Below, one piece after another: positions 34,631 through 46,380 of a stretch of 64,000 nt of DNA. The notes beneath the pieces are model-generated. The model did not search any database, was not told the DNA's origin, and saw only the letters and a list, made by a program, of their open reading frames with translations. The translations under genes and the position numbers were made by a program. Within the stretch, counting starts at the first letter, position 1. Every line of letters begins with the position of its first letter. The DNA is from Pantoea eucrina (GTDB lineage Bacteria > Pseudomonadota > Gammaproteobacteria > Enterobacterales > Enterobacteriaceae), in contig NZ_MIPP01000009.1 of assembly GCF_002095385.1 (NCBI RefSeq), forward strand, positions 21,948 to 85,947, given 5' to 3'.

Positions 34631-37288
34631 ATGAGTGACTGCTGCAGTAATAAAAAATGTGGATCAGCCGCAACCGTAGAGGAGGCGTCTGTTAAAAATA
34701 CCGCAACTGCCCCGACTGAGGCTTCCGGGAAGATGCCACCAAAAACGACTGAGACCACACCGGCTTGTTGCAGCACCGGGAGCTGCTGCTCAACGGACGG
34801 CCTGAGCCAGGTGTCCGAACTGGTTGCAGAGCATCCCCGCAACGATGACGTTCAGACGCGTCTGCGCATCATGCAGATGGACTGCCCGACGGAGGAGGCG
34901 CTCCTCCGAAAAAAACTGGCAAAATTATCTTCCGTCAGCAATCTCGAATTCAATCTTATACAGAGGGTGCTTACCGTGACCCATACGCCGCAGGCGCTGG
35001 AACCGGTTCTGCAGGCGGTGCGCTCGCTGGGTTTTGACCCGGAACCGATTGATAAAGCAATGCAGCCTGAAGGCAACTGTTGTACAGGCCGTGAGGCGGA
35101 AAGTACCGGCGGTTCCTGCTGCGCACCTGCCCCTGTCACATTCGGTGAGCTGCAGACGCAGCAGTTGACCGCTGACGGGGTGCGTACCAGTATCAGGATC
35201 ATGCAGATGGACTGCCCTGTTGAAGAGGGCATGATTCGTAAAAAGCTGGATGGCATGTCAGCCGTCAAGGAACTGGATTTCAATCTTATGCAGCGCGTAC
35301 TGACGGTGGTTCACGCACCGGATGCGCTGGAGCCAGTTCTGGCCGCCATTCGTTCGCTGGGCTTTGAACCTGAACTTCCTGACAGTAATGGCCGGCACGT
35401 GGTCACTGAGGAAAAGAAAAAACCCTGGTGGCCGCTCGCGCTTGCCGGTGTGGCGGCAAGCGCCGCCGAAGCCATGCATTGGGCGGGCATGCCGGAATGG
35501 CTGGAAGCGGCTCTTGCTCTTGCTGCCGTTGCGGCCTGTGGCCTGTCCACGTACAAAAAAGGCTGGATTGCTCTTCGCAACGGCAACCTGAACATCAACG
35601 CCCTGATGAGTATTGCCGTCACCGGGGCGCTGGCGCTCGGACAGTGGCCTGAAGCCGCCATGGTAATGGTCCTGTTCACGATTGCGGAACTGATTGAAGC
35701 AAAGTCTCTTGATCGCGCCCGCAATGCCATCGGCTCTCTGATGAAACTGACGCCTGAAACGGCCACAATTCAGCAGCCGGACGGCTCCTGGAAAGAAACT
35801 GAGGCCGTGTCTGTATCCCTTAACAGCGTGGTCAGGGTAAAACCGGGCGAGCGTATCGCCCTCGACGGCACGGTGGTTCGGGGAAGGACCGCCATTAATC
35901 AGGCACCTATTACCGGCGAAAGCCTGCCGGTGGATAAAGGGGAAGGCGACCCGGTCTTCGCCGGGACGGTCAACGGATCCGGTGGCTTTGAGTACCGGGT
36001 AACGGCGGCTGCCGGAAATACCACGCTTGCGCGTATCATTCATGCCGTGGAGGAAGCGCAGGGGGCAAAAGCCCCTACGCAGCGCTTTGTTGATCGCTTT
36101 GCGCAAATTTATACCCCTGTGGTGTTTGCTATTGCCGTCGCAGTTGCCGTTCTCCCGCCGCTGATTGCAGGTGAAAGCTGGCAGGCGTGGATATACAAGG
36201 CGCTGGTGATGCTGGTTATCGCCTGCCCCTGTGCGCTGGTCATTTCCACGCCAGTGACCCTTGTCAGCGGCCTGACGGCAGCAGCCCGCCGGGGGATATT
36301 GATCAAGGGCGGCGTTTATCTTGAAGAGGGTCGAAAGCTGAAGTGGCTGGCGCTCGACAAGACCGGCACCCTGACGCACGGTAAGCCGGTACAGACGGAT
36401 GCGATTATCTATACCGGGGTGGCAGAAGACGAGGGGCGCAGGCTGGCTGTGAGCCTGGCAGGTTACTCCGATCATCCGGTTTCGCAGGCTGTATCGGCGG
36501 CATCAGATAGCATTCAGCGTTATGAAGTGGAAAACTTTGAGGCTCTGCCAGGCCGCGGCGTGCGTGGCGTCATCAACGGTCAAACCTACAGTCTGGGCAA
36601 TCTGAGGCTGGCTGAAGAAACGGTGCGCTGCCCGGAAGCGGTCAGGGCTGCACTAACGGAACTGGAGACCGGGGGTAAAACGGTCATCATGCTCTGTGAC
36701 ACTCATCAGGTGCTTGGGCTGTTTGCGGTGGCTGATACGGTGAAGGAAAGCAGCCGCGAGGCGATAAGTCAGTTGCATAGTCTGGGTGTCAAAACGCTCA
36801 TGCTGACCGGAGACAATGCGCACACTGCGCAGGCCATTGCCGGTCAGGTTGGTATCGATGAGGCGCGGGGGGATCAGCTGCCGGAAGATAAACTGCGTGC
36901 TGTAGAAACGTTTACGGCGCAGGGCACGACCGGCATGGTAGGCGACGGCATCAATGATGCACCGGCGCTGGCCCGCGCCGATATCGGCTTTGCCATGGGC
37001 GCAATGGGCACGGATACCGCCATCGAGACTGCCGATGTGGCCCTCATGGATGACGATTTGCGTAAAATCCCGGCTTTTGTCCGACTCTCCCGCCAGACGT
37101 ATAACGTTCTGGTTCAGAATATCGTTATGGCTATTGGGATCAAGGCAGTGTTTCTGGCCCTGACCATTGCAGGTATGGGCACCATGTGGATGGCGGTATT
37201 CGCGGATGTGGGTGCAAGCCTGCTTGTCGTGGCAAATGGTCTGCGCCTGTTACGTAATAAGCAGCGGTTGCTGCCTATCAGATTATGA
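34631..37288 (+). CDS. Cd/Zn/Pb-exporting P1B-type ATPase
   Basis: An 885-residue heavy-metal ATPase. Residues 1-60 are Cys-rich (SDCCSNKKCG, CCSTGSCCS). Two tandem HMA-like domains follow (about 75-145 and 180-250), each with MDCPTEE or MDCPVEE rather than GMxCxxC. Core: transmembrane metal site IACPCALVIS, phosphorylation site ALDKTGTLTHG, TGES loop as PITGESLP, hinge MVGDGINDAPALARAD. CPC plus the CadR partner points to Cd(II), Zn(II) and Pb(II) export (CadA/ZntA/PbrA). Convergent with silA, occupying the place where silP is often found. Confidence 0.92.
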   Translation: MSDCCSNKKCGSAATVEEASVKNTATAPTEASGKMPPKTTETTPACCSTGSCCSTDGLSQVSELVAEHPRNDDVQTRLRIMQMDCPTEEALLRKKLAKLSSVSNLEFNLIQRVLTVTHTPQALEPVLQAVRSLGFDPEPIDKAMQPEGNCCTGREAESTGGSCCAPAPVTFGELQTQQLTADGVRTSIRIMQMDCPVEEGMIRKKLDGMSAVKELDFNLMQRVLTVVHAPDALEPVLAAIRSLGFEPELPDSNGRHVVTEEKKKPWWPLALAGVAASAAEAMHWAGMPEWLEAALALAAVAACGLSTYKKGWIALRNGNLNINALMSIAVTGALALGQWPEAAMVMVLFTIAELIEAKSLDRARNAIGSLMKLTPETATIQQPDGSWKETEAVSVSLNSVVRVKPGERIALDGTVVRGRTAINQAPITGESLPVDKGEGDPVFAGTVNGSGGFEYRVTAAAGNTTLARIIHAVEEAQGAKAPTQRFVDRFAQIYTPVVFAIAVAVAVLPPLIAGESWQAWIYKALVMLVIACPCALVISTPVTLVSGLTAAARRGILIKGGVYLEEGRKLKWLALDKTGTLTHGKPVQTDAIIYTGVAEDEGRRLAVSLAGYSDHPVSQAVSAASDSIQRYEVENFEALPGRGVRGVINGQTYSLGNLRLAEETVRCPEAVRAALTELETGGKTVIMLCDTHQVLGLFAVADTVKESSREAISQLHSLGVKTLMLTGDNAHTAQAIAGQVGIDEARGDQLPEDKLRAVETFTAQGTTGMVGDGINDAPALARADIGFAMGAMGTDTAIETADVALMDDDLRKIPAFVRLSRQTYNVLVQNIVMAIGIKAVFLALTIAGMGTMWMAVFADVGASLLVVANGLRLLRNKQRLLPIRL

Positions 37289-37430
37289 TGGGCAGTGTCA
37301 GGAGAAGCCGTTGGCTTATATCTTCTGCGTTTTGTTGCCAATGCCGGCTCTGGAAAACTGAGTGACAGCATCACTGACACAGCACTTTTCATAATAGACG
37401 TAGTGCAGTTTCGATACCCATCCTGATATA

Positions 37431-37455
37431 AAGGCTCTCTCCGACAGAGGGCCTT
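37431..37455 (-). terminator. Likely terminator after silA
   Basis: A 10-bp stem (AAGGCTCTCT with AGAGGGCCTT, one G-U pair) with loop CCGAC, followed on the minus strand by TTTATATC. Confidence 0.6.
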
Positions 37456-37461
37456 AGAATG

Positions 37462-40400
37462 TCATGATACGTCTGTTTTATGCCTGCGCAGCCAGATTAA
37501 TTTGTAGGCAGCAGGAATAATGAACAGTGAAAGAAGCGGAGCTGTTATCATCCCTCCAATCATGGGGGCCGCAATCCGACTCATGACTTCTGAGCCTGCT
37601 CCGGTTCCCCACAGAATGGGTAGCAGGCCCGCAATGATCACCGCTACAGTCATGGCTTTTGGCCGGACACGTAATACTGCTCCATGATAAAGAGCTTCAT
37701 CAAGGCCTTCAGGTGTGAACGTCTCCCGGCGGGACAATTCCGGGTGTGCTTCAATGGCATGACGCAGATACATCAGCATGACCACACCAAATTCTGCCGC
37801 CACCCCGGCCAGGGCGATAAACCCGGTTCCGGTCGCCACAGACATGTGGAAGCCCTGCCAGTAGAGGAACCATATTCCCCCGACCAGCGCGAACGGCAGA
37901 CTCATCAGGATCAGCAAGGCCTCATCCACACGACGGAATGCCAGATACAACAGGATGAAAATGATCACCACCGTCATCGGAACCATCAGTTTCAGTTTCT
38001 TGTTGGCATGCTCCAGTAATTCAAACTGACCGGAGAATGACACGCTGGTCCCCGGTCTCAGTTTCACTTTTTCGCTGATAGCCGTCCTGATATCGTTGAC
38101 CACCGACACCATGTCCCTGCCGCGGGCATCAACATAAATCCAGCTGGCCGGTCGCGCGTTTTCCGTTTTCAGCATGGTAGGTCCGGATACAACGTTAATA
38201 TCGGCAACGTCACCCAGCGTGATCTGCTGTTTCATGGGTGTCAGGATGGGCATTTCCCTCAGAGCTTGTGGACTGCTCCGGTAATCCTGCGGGTAACGGA
38301 TATTAATCGGATACCGGGCCACGCCCTCAACCGTTTCCCCCACCGTCGCGCCGCCGATGGCTGAGGAGACAAACAGCTGGACATCACCCACCGTCATCCC
38401 GTAGCGGGAGGCTTTTTCACGGTTAATATCGATGTCAATGTAGCGCCCGCCCTCCAGTCGCTCGGCCAGAGCCGATATCACGCCCGGCACGGTTTTGGCT
38501 ACCGCCTCAATGCTCTGCGCCGTTGCATCGATATCGGACAGAACAGTACCTGACACCTTGATACCTATCGGACTTTTTATCCCGGTTGAGAGCATATCAA
38601 TACGGTTACGGATGGGGGGCACCCAGAGGTTAGCCAGACCGGGTAAACGGACCGTTTTATCGAGTTCGTCAATAATCTTGTCAATCGTCATGCCGGGCCG
38701 CCACTGATCCTCTGGTTTAAGCTGGATCGTGGTTTCCATCATTTCGAGCGGCGCGGAATCCGTCGCGGTCTCGGCCTTCCCGGTCTTGCCAAAAACAGAA
38801 GCTACTTCAGGTACGGTTTTAATGAGCTTATCCGTGGTCTGTAAGAGCGCAGCGGCCGCTGCCGGCGACACGCCCGGCAATGTTGAGGGCATATACAACA
38901 GGTCGCCCTCATTTATCTTCGGCAGAAACTCGCCGCCTACCTGACTCAGGGGCCAGATAACCGTGAAGATGGATAAGGTCGCAACCAGCAGGGTTATTTT
39001 TGGCCAGTGAAGTACCCGCAGCAACAAAGGATGATACGCTTTGATCAGCAGCCGGTTCAGGGGATTGCTGGTCTCGGCAGGAATTTTCCCGCGGATCCAG
39101 AATCCCATCAGAATCGGAATGACGATGATGGCCAGCGCGGCCGCGCCCCCCATGGAGTAGGTTTTCGTAAAGGCCAGCGGACCAAACAGACGACCTTCCT
39201 GTCCTTCCAGGGTAAAAATAGGAATAAAGGACAGGGTAATGATCAACAGACTGATAAACAGCGCGGGTCCCACTTCAACGGAGGCATCGGTGATAACCTT
39301 CCAGCGGGTTGCGTTATCAATCTGCTCACCCGGATGCTGATGATCCCACTCTTCCAGCCATTTATGCGCATTTTCAATCATCACGATGGCGGCATCCACC
39401 ATCGCCCCTACGGCAATGGCGATCCCTCCCAGCGACATTATATTGGCGTTCAGCCCCTGGAAATGCATGACAATAAAGGCGATACACAGACCAAGAGGCA
39501 GAGAAATAATCGCCACCAGGGCCGAACGAACATGCCACAGGAACAGGGCGCAGACGATGGCCACCACGATAAACTCTTCCAGGAGTTTGTAGCTGAGGTT
39601 GTCAATGGCCCGGTCAATTAACTGGCTGCGATCGTAGGTAGTCACAATCTCAACGCCTTCAGGCAAACTTGCCTTCAGGGTCTCCAGTTTATCTTTCACT
39701 GCCGTGATAACGTCGCGCGCATTTTTACCCGACCGCAGGATCACGACGCCGCCGGCGACTTCTCCCTGACCGTTAAGTTCTGCTATACCACGCCGCATTT
39801 CAGGCCCGGTCTGCACGCGGGCCACGTCCCGCAGATAAATCGGTACACCGTTTTCTCCGGTTTTCAGGACGATGTTATTGAAATCGTCTATGGACTGGAG
39901 GTAACCGCTGGCCCGGACCATGTACTCCGCTTCGGCGATTTCAACGGATGAGCCACCGGCTTCCTGATTAGATGACTCAAGGGCCTGTTTTACTTCTGGC
40001 AGGCTGATGCCGTACTGGGCCAGTTTCTCCGGGTTAACCTGGATTTGGTACTGCTTGACCACGCCGCCTACTGATGCAACTTCCGCGACGTTAGGGATAG
40101 TTTTCAGTTCAAATTTCAGGAACCAGTCCTGCAGAGAGCGCAGTTCGGAAAGGTCGTGTTTTCCGCTGTGATCAACCAGAGCATATTCAAATATCCAGCC
40201 CACACCTGTGGCATCAGGCCCGATTTCCGAGCTTACACCGGAAGGCAGTTTTCCCTGAACCTGATTAAGGTATTCGAGCACACGCGAGCGGGCCCAGTAC
40301 AGATCGGTCCCGTCCTCAAAAATGACATACACGTAGGAATCGCCGAACTGGGAAAAACCGCGCACGGTCTTGGCACCGGGTACCGACAGCATGGTGGTCG

Positions 40401-40608
40401 TGAGCGGATATGTAACCTGGTTTTCAACAATCTGCGGAGCCTGACCAGGATAGCTGGTCTTGATAATTACCTGTACATCGGACAGATCGGGTAGCGCATC
40501 CACAGGGGTGTTGATGATAGTCCAGGTGCCCCAGACACTAAGAAACAGAGCGGCCATCATAACGAGGAAACGGTTGGCAACCGATCGCCGTATAATCCAT
40601 TCAATCAT
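37462..40608 (-). CDS. silA: SilA/CusA heavy-metal RND efflux pump
   Basis: A 1048-residue HME-RND transporter, the inner-membrane engine of the SilCBA tripartite pump for Ag(I)/Cu(I). Starts [18 protein letters not shown]; the frame is open 42 codons upstream but the family start is here. Motifs include [18 protein letters not shown], the proton-relay region [16 protein letters not shown] and the C-terminal [17 protein letters not shown]. Twelve membrane segments are expected. The gene starts 10 bases after silB. Confidence 0.95.
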   Translation of the reverse strand: MIEWIIRRSVANRFLVMMAALFLSVWGTWTIINTPVDALPDLSDVQVIIKTSYPGQAPQIVENQVTYPLTTTMLSVPGAKTVRGFSQFGDSYVYVIFEDGTDLYWARSRVLEYLNQVQGKLPSGVSSEIGPDATGVGWIFEYALVDHSGKHDLSELRSLQDWFLKFELKTIPNVAEVASVGGVVKQYQIQVNPEKLAQYGISLPEVKQALESSNQEAGGSSVEIAEAEYMVRASGYLQSIDDFNNIVLKTGENGVPIYLRDVARVQTGPEMRRGIAELNGQGEVAGGVVILRSGKNARDVITAVKDKLETLKASLPEGVEIVTTYDRSQLIDRAIDNLSYKLLEEFIVVAIVCALFLWHVRSALVAIISLPLGLCIAFIVMHFQGLNANIMSLGGIAIAVGAMVDAAIVMIENAHKWLEEWDHQHPGEQIDNATRWKVITDASVEVGPALFISLLIITLSFIPIFTLEGQEGRLFGPLAFTKTYSMGGAAALAIIVIPILMGFWIRGKIPAETSNPLNRLLIKAYHPLLLRVLHWPKITLLVATLSIFTVIWPLSQVGGEFLPKINEGDLLYMPSTLPGVSPAAAAALLQTTDKLIKTVPEVASVFGKTGKAETATDSAPLEMMETTIQLKPEDQWRPGMTIDKIIDELDKTVRLPGLANLWVPPIRNRIDMLSTGIKSPIGIKVSGTVLSDIDATAQSIEAVAKTVPGVISALAERLEGGRYIDIDINREKASRYGMTVGDVQLFVSSAIGGATVGETVEGVARYPINIRYPQDYRSSPQALREMPILTPMKQQITLGDVADINVVSGPTMLKTENARPASWIYVDARGRDMVSVVNDIRTAISEKVKLRPGTSVSFSGQFELLEHANKKLKLMVPMTVVIIFILLYLAFRRVDEALLILMSLPFALVGGIWFLYWQGFHMSVATGTGFIALAGVAAEFGVVMLMYLRHAIEAHPELSRRETFTPEGLDEALYHGAVLRVRPKAMTVAVIIAGLLPILWGTGAGSEVMSRIAAPMIGGMITAPLLSLFIIPAAYKLIWLRRHKTDVS

Positions 40609-40618
40609 CATCGTCTCC

Positions 40619-41911
40619 TCAATGACCGGAATGTGTATTTGCAGACGGAGCGGACATTGGCGACATTGTGCCGTCCGTTGTTTCCGGATGACGCATACGT
40701 TCCAGTGCGCCCGTAATGTTGGCTTCGGAGTCAATCAGGAACATGCCGCTGACTACCACCATATCGCCTTCATTGAGGCCGGTGCCGATACCGGACTGTT
40801 GCTGAGATTCGTGGAGAACGTGGACCCTTTTTGGCACAAACCGACCTTCTGCATCGACAGTGATCACGCGCTGTTCTTTACCGGTGTCAATAACGGCCTG
40901 CGACGGGATCAGCAACATTTCCTGGCTCCGGGTATTCAGTTTCAGATAGGCATTCATGCCCGGTTTAAGACGTTCGTCCTTGTTTGATACCTGCAGACGT
41001 ACCTGCAGGGTCCGGGTGGTTTGATCGACGCTGGGAAGAATGTTCCATTTTTCTACATGGAACAATTTATCCGGATAGGCCGGTACTGAAATTTCAAATT
41101 GAGAGGTGTCTTTCAGGAGATAGGCGATGGATTCGGGTACTGCCGCACTGATCCAGACCGGATCCATCCCCTGAATCTGTGCCACCACTTTATCTTTTGA
41201 GATATTCATACCAGTGCGCAGGTCAAACGCCGTAATGACACCATCTATCGGTGCCTTAATGGTAAACCGGGTCTGAATACTCCGGGTTGACCGCAGTTTC
41301 TGGATATCCTTTTCCGGCATTCCGGCCAGACGAAGTCGTTCAAGCACACCTTTAATTTGCGTTGGTGTCCCTCCGGTGCCAGATAACAGTAGAAACTCAC
41401 TTTGTGCTTCCACCCATTCCGGAATGGTAATATCGATAAGCGGTGTACCTTCCTTCACATGATCGCCAATCGTCAGGGGATACACTTTTTCGACGAAACC
41501 GTCAGAGCGCGCCTGCACAATGACAAACTGATACTCGTTGTAAATAACATTGGCCGGTATTGTCTGAGAATAATTCAGCATTCCGCGTGTGACTTTTTGC
41601 GTTTTTAATCCCAGGTTCTGAACCAGCGTTGGATGAATACGGATCCCATCGCTGATTTTCTCGCCGCTTTCATCTGCATATTTTGGCACCAGGTCCATGT
41701 CCATAAAGGGTGATTTTCCGGGTTTATCAAATTTCGTATCCGGTTTCATCGGGTCATACCAGAAAAGTATCTTTCGCTCCGGTGTCTTTAGTTCCGTTTG
41801 TACTGTTTTTTGTTCCGGGTTTACATACTGCAAGGCAGTAACCGATATCAGCCCCCCTGCTATCAGGCTGCTGATAATTATTGCAGCATATTTTATCTTT
41901 AAAGAAGCCAT
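40619..41911 (-). CDS. silB: SilB/CusB periplasmic adaptor
   Basis: A 430-residue membrane-fusion protein with an N-terminal anchor or signal ([18 protein letters not shown]), the conserved [30 protein letters not shown] stretch (metal-binding methionines; shown here via [10 protein letters not shown] and [10 protein letters not shown]), barrel-sandwich hybrid and a C-terminus ending THSGH. Connects SilA with SilC and receives metal from SilF. Confidence 0.94.
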   Translation of the reverse strand: MASLKIKYAAIIISSLIAGGLISVTALQYVNPEQKTVQTELKTPERKILFWYDPMKPDTKFDKPGKSPFMDMDLVPKYADESGEKISDGIRIHPTLVQNLGLKTQKVTRGMLNYSQTIPANVIYNEYQFVIVQARSDGFVEKVYPLTIGDHVKEGTPLIDITIPEWVEAQSEFLLLSGTGGTPTQIKGVLERLRLAGMPEKDIQKLRSTRSIQTRFTIKAPIDGVITAFDLRTGMNISKDKVVAQIQGMDPVWISAAVPESIAYLLKDTSQFEISVPAYPDKLFHVEKWNILPSVDQTTRTLQVRLQVSNKDERLKPGMNAYLKLNTRSQEMLLIPSQAVIDTGKEQRVITVDAEGRFVPKRVHVLHESQQQSGIGTGLNEGDMVVVSGMFLIDSEANITGALERMRHPETTDGTMSPMSAPSANTHSGH

Positions 41912-42024
41912 ACAATTTCTCGCTGAAAAATCAAAACACCTGGCATATGCGCCTGATCATTAATTCACAGAAATATCTTTATAAGTGTTCAGGCCCACTG
42001 GATATATTCGCTCCGGGCTGTCAG

Positions 42025-42378
42025 TCAGGATTGGGTAACGTTAATGCTTTTGAGTAAGGCGATATTGCCCTGCTGAATAAACGAGAAATCAACGTGGTTA
42101 CCGGTTTTCAGGGCATTAATGGTGTCGTCTGCATTCACAAAGGTGAAGCGCATGGTCATTGCAGGCCAGCCCACCGCAGGGATAGCTCCGTGCGAAATGG
42201 TAATTTTTTTACTTTTTATATCAATGACTTTAACGACACCGTTGCCATAAATAATTTGCTGTGTCGAAGCATCACTGGCAGCATTCATATCACCATGGTG
42301 ATGTGTTTCAGCATGAAGACCGGCAGAAATCATGACAGAGAAGGTGCCCAATAAAACGGCTTTAAGTGAATTACGCAT
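42025..42378 (-). CDS. silF: SilF/CusF periplasmic metallochaperone
   Basis: A 117-residue protein with a signal peptide ending near GLHAETHHHG and the CusF domain (VVKVIDIKSKKITISHGAIP, VGWPAMTMRF, where H, W and M residues bind Cu(I)/Ag(I) with a cation-pi contact). Lies between silC and silB. Confidence 0.93.
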   Translation of the reverse strand: MRNSLKAVLLGTFSVMISAGLHAETHHHGDMNAASDASTQQIIYGNGVVKVIDIKSKKITISHGAIPAVGWPAMTMRFTFVNADDTINALKTGNHVDFSFIQQGNIALLKSINVTQS

Positions 42379-42406
42379 TTTTTATTTCCTGATTAATGAA
42401 TTAAAT

Positions 42407-43790
42407 TTACTCTACCCAACCGCCACCCAGTGCGGTGAACAGATTGATTTCGTTAACCTGATGGGAATATGTAAGATCGAGAATGGTTTGCTGTGTCGTG
42501 AACAGGGAGCGTTCTGCATCCAGCACTTCAATGTAGCTGACAGCACCACTTGAATATAATCCTCTGGCACGCTGGAGGGTTATCTGCAGTGAATTGAGAT
42601 AACGCTGCTGTGCCTCAAGTTGCTGGCTAAGGCTGTCCCGCAGCGCAAGCGTATCGGATACATCCTTAAAGGCGGACTGAATTTTTTGTTCGTAGTTAAC
42701 CATCGACTGTTGCTGGCGAATTTCAGCCAGTTTCAGATTGGCTTTGTTCCTGCCGGCATTAAAAACAGGAATTTCAATTTTGGGAATAAAATTCCACATT
42801 CCGCTTCCTGACGTAAAGAGGCTGGACAGCTCTGTACTGCTTGCGGAAAGACTACTGGTCAGGCTAATGGATGGGAAAAAGGCCGCTCGCGCTGCGCCAA
42901 TATTGGCATCAGCCGCTTTGAGCTGGTATTCCGCTTCCATGATATCCGGGCGCTGCAGCAAAATTTGTGACGACAGGTTTGGTGGCAGTTTTACTGGTGC
43001 GATCTCACCACCTTTCATCGTTTTTTCTGACGGAAGTGCGTGGTAGGTTCCCAGCAGCAGTTGCAGGGCATTGTTTGCCTGCGCCAGATCGCCTTCTCGT
43101 TTGGCTATCTCAGCGCGGGTACTTTCGATTTGTCCCCTGGCCTGTTCAAGCGCCAGAACGTTCGCACTCCCGGTCACCAGCTGTTGTTCAACGAAAGCAT
43201 AAGACTGTTGATAATTTTTCAGCGTTTCCCGCGCAATACGGAGTTGTTCGGACGCCAGTTGCTGGCTGAAATAGCTCTGTGAAACGTTCGATACCAGCAG
43301 GATGTGTACGGCACGACGGGCTTCTTCGCTGGCAAAATAGTTCTGGCGGTCAGCTTCACTCATGTTCTTAAGCTTGCCGAAAAATCGAGCTCATAGCTGA
43401 GCTCCAGACCCGCGTCGTACTCCTGTGCGGTCGGCTTGTCACCTTTCAGACTACCGCGGTAGGTGATCCCGGATGAGGCATTCAACTGGGGATTACGATC
43501 TGCATCCGTGACGTTGAACTGGGCCCAGGCCTCTTCAACCTTCAGGGCGGCCATTCTCAAATCACGGTTGTTTGTCAGGGCTTCACCGATCAGCAGGGTA
43601 ACGTGGGGATCGACAAAAAATTACGCCAGCCCGTATCCTGATAGCCATTTACCGCTGGCGTCAGGCTGTTGCGTGACAGAGAAAACTGCTGTGGTACTGG
43701 CGCTGCCGGCCGCTGATACTCAGGTGCCAGTGAAACGCAGCCTGTCAGTATAAAAATCATGCTGATGCTTAATAGTTTTAATTTGAACAT
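42407..43790 (-). pseudogene. silC: SilC/CusC outer-membrane channel, broken by two one-base frameshifts
   Basis: Three consecutive frames spell one SilC lipoprotein: 43590-43790 (signal with lipobox ILTGC, ends ...WRNFLSIP), 43360-43560 (LRMAALKVEEAWAQFNV ... LSYELDFSAS), and 42407-43363 (NMSEADRQNYFASEEA to the end). Each break is explained by one T missing from a T-run: at the A-run 43615-43620 (six A, seven expected) and at 43380-43384 (five A, six expected). Repaired, the protein would be about 461 residues, normal for CusC/SilC. Either recent decay or homopolymer sequencing error; the latter looks likely because the rest is intact. Confidence 0.9.
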
Positions 43791-43892
43791 AACGCTTCTC
43801 TTCCAGGCAGGCCTGGTAAATGGTTCAAATGAAGTCCAGAGTATTGATAGGGGGATTTTACAGAATGCTCTCTGTTTGCCAGGTGACTGAAT

Positions 43893-43910
43893 AATGACAA
43901 TGCTGTCATT
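43893..43910. promoter_or_regulatory. CusR/SilR box between silC and silR
   Basis: AATGACAATGCTGTCATT matches the CusR-type dyad AATGACA-N4-TGTCATT. Placed midway between the divergent silCFBA and silRS units, so it can serve both. Confidence 0.85.
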
Positions 43911-43984
43911 TTTAACGTAAGTCGTTGATTACATGCTTAGGCTAAATAGAATGAATGGCATGAGTAGTCAGCCAGGGGAGCAAG

Positions 43985-44668
43985 ATGAAAATACTGATCG
44001 TTGAAGATGAAGTAAAAACTGGAGAGTACCTCAGTAAAGGGCTTACTGAGGCGGGATTTTTAGTTGATCTCGCTGATAATGGTCTGACCGGATATCATCT
44101 CGCCATAACAGCCGAATATGATTTACTGATTCTGGATATCATGCTCCCGGATGTAAACGGCTGGGATATTATTCGTATGCTTCGTGCCGCAGGTAAAGGT
44201 ATGCCTGTTTTGCTGCTTACGGCTCTCGGCACCATTGAGCACCGGGTTAAAGGACTTGAGCTGGGCGCGGACGATTACCTGATCAAACCATTTGCGTTTG
44301 CTGAGCTTCTTGCCCGGGTCAGGACACTTTTACGACGGGGTAACACAGTCATCACGGAAAGCCAGTTTAAGGTGGCTGATCTGATGGTAGACCTCGTTTC
44401 AAGGAAGGTTAGCCGCGCAGGGAAACGTATTTTGCTGACGAGTAAGGAGTTCTCCCTGCTGGAATTCTTCATTCGTCATCAGGGAGAGGTGCTGCCCCGT
44501 TCGCTGATTGCATCGCAGGTCTGGGATATGAACTTTGACAGCGATACTAATGCTATAGATGTGGCAGTAAAACGCCTCAGGGCAAAGGTAGACAACGATT
44601 ATGAGCCTAAGCTGATCCAGACGGTCCGCGGCGTGGGATATATCCTGGAGGTTCCGGATGCGTTTTAA
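43985..44668 (+). CDS. silR: SilR/CusR response regulator
   Basis: A 227-residue OmpR-family regulator: receiver domain with phospho-acceptor Asp in [14 protein letters not shown] (about residue 51), [11 protein letters not shown], then a winged-helix DNA-binding domain ending [11 protein letters not shown]. Overlaps silS by 11 bases. Ag(I)/Cu(I)-responsive partner of SilS. Confidence 0.94.
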   Translation: MKILIVEDEVKTGEYLSKGLTEAGFLVDLADNGLTGYHLAITAEYDLLILDIMLPDVNGWDIIRMLRAAGKGMPVLLLTALGTIEHRVKGLELGADDYLIKPFAFAELLARVRTLLRRGNTVITESQFKVADLMVDLVSRKVSRAGKRILLTSKEFSLLEFFIRHQGEVLPRSLIASQVWDMNFDSDTNAIDVAVKRLRAKVDNDYEPKLIQTVRGVGYILEVPDAF

Positions 44669-46112
44669 TTTCTCAGGGCGCCCTTACTCTCTCGCACTGA
44701 GACTGACCTTCTTTATCAGCCTGTCCACCATAATTGCGTTTTTTGCTTTTACTTGGTTTATGCTGCATTCCGTTGAAAAACACTTTGCAGAGCAGGATGT
44801 CCGGGATCTGAAACAAATCAGTCTCACGATGAACAGAATACTGCAGACACCTGTAGCTCCGGACCAAAAAAAAATAAGTAAAATCAAAGAATCTATCTCA
44901 GATTACCGCAACGTCGCTGTTCTTATTTTGACTGATGGGGGCGACGTGTTGTTCAGCTCACCACAAGGGGCGACGTTACGCTCTGCGGTCAATGCATCAA
45001 ACTTTACCGCGCATAGTCGGGCCAGGGAAATATTCCTCTGGACAGTGAAAGAGCCAGCTTTACTTATGCGCAACGGCTCTGACATGAAAATGCAGACTTA
45101 CAGAATCGTTGCATCTTCAGGCAAAGCAACGCTTAACGGAAAACCACAGACGTATCAGATGATAATTGGGCTCTCGATTGATTTTCATCTTCATTACCTG
45201 GAAGCACTAAAAAAGAATTTAATTGCCATTGCCTTCGTAATCAGCCTGTTGATTATTTGCATTATCCGCATAGCGGTTCGCCAGGGACATCTTCCTCTCC
45301 GCAACGTCAGCAAGGCCATTAAAAATATTACCTCGGAGAACCTGGATGTGAGACTGGAACCGTCCAAAGTTCCCATCGAGCTGGAGCAACTGGTGATATC
45401 GTTTAACCATATGATTGAAAAGATTGAGGATGTATTTACGCGACAGGCAAATTTCTCTGCTGATATCGCCCATGAAATCAGAACGCCCATAACCAATCTG
45501 GTTACACAGACTGAAATCGCGCTAAGTCAGCACAGAACGCAGAAAGAGCTGGAAGATGTGTTGTATTCCAGCCTGGAAGAGTATAACAGAATGACAAAAA
45601 TGGTCAGCGACATGCTTTTTCTGGCACAGGCTGATAATAATCAGTTGATCCCCGAACGGATAATGTTTGATCTCCGCACAGAAGTGGTCAAGGTGTTTGA
45701 TTTTTTCGAAGCCTGGGCAGAAGAACTCAATGTTTCTCTGCAGTTAAACGGGTCGTGCTGCCTTATTAAAGGAGACCCACTTATGTACCGAAGGGCATTA
45801 AATAATCTTATGTCTAACGCTCTGCGTTATACGCAGTCAGGGAAGACAGTGACTGTAACCATTGCGGGGAATGAGAATAGTGTTCAGCTTATAGTTGAAA
45901 ATCCAGGGAAACCGATACCTGCAGAACACCTGCCACGTTTGTTTGATCGGTTTTATCGCGTCGATCCATCGCGGCAAAGAAAGGGAGAAGGCAGTGGGAT
46001 TGGTCTGGCGATTGTAAAGTCAATCGTAAACGCTCATCACGGGAAACTGTGGGTCGAATCAGATACGGTTTCGACACGATTCATATTGCTATTACCCAGA
46101 ATGGCTGCATAG
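44658..46112 (+). CDS. silS: SilS/CusS sensor histidine kinase
   Basis: A 484-residue membrane kinase: two membrane segments (about residues 15-37 and 180-200) flank a periplasmic sensor of about 145 residues; then HAMP, the phospho-acceptor histidine in [16 protein letters not shown] and the ATP lid [15 protein letters not shown]. Phosphorylates SilR when Ag(I) or Cu(I) rises in the periplasm. Confidence 0.94.
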   Translation: MRFNFSGRPYSLALRLTFFISLSTIIAFFAFTWFMLHSVEKHFAEQDVRDLKQISLTMNRILQTPVAPDQKKISKIKESISDYRNVAVLILTDGGDVLFSSPQGATLRSAVNASNFTAHSRAREIFLWTVKEPALLMRNGSDMKMQTYRIVASSGKATLNGKPQTYQMIIGLSIDFHLHYLEALKKNLIAIAFVISLLIICIIRIAVRQGHLPLRNVSKAIKNITSENLDVRLEPSKVPIELEQLVISFNHMIEKIEDVFTRQANFSADIAHEIRTPITNLVTQTEIALSQHRTQKELEDVLYSSLEEYNRMTKMVSDMLFLAQADNNQLIPERIMFDLRTEVVKVFDFFEAWAEELNVSLQLNGSCCLIKGDPLMYRRALNNLMSNALRYTQSGKTVTVTIAGNENSVQLIVENPGKPIPAEHLPRLFDRFYRVDPSRQRKGEGSGIGLAIVKSIVNAHHGKLWVESDTVSTRFILLLPRMAA

Positions 46113-46380
46113 TGTCCCGAATTTCTCCAGTTTTTTCGATGAATAATAAATATATTACAGAGATGTCATTAAGTTGTCATGCCTTCAACAGAATTAAGCA
46201 GGTAGAATCGTCCTCAATAAGCAGGCAGAACAGTCTTTATGGATCAATATCAGCGGAATACAGGCACTGAGTTACGTATATTATCTTTTTTAAGATGAAA
46301 TCAGTCTGGCTTGTGAGTTCTTTAGTTGATGACATCATTGACAGTCCGTTATTTATTTCATTATCAATGGGGACCTTATT

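Noticed and set aside
35258..36475. 405-codon minus-strand frame opposite the metal ATPase gene
   Set aside because: Shadow frame; no family features, while the plus strand encodes the full P-type ATPase core.
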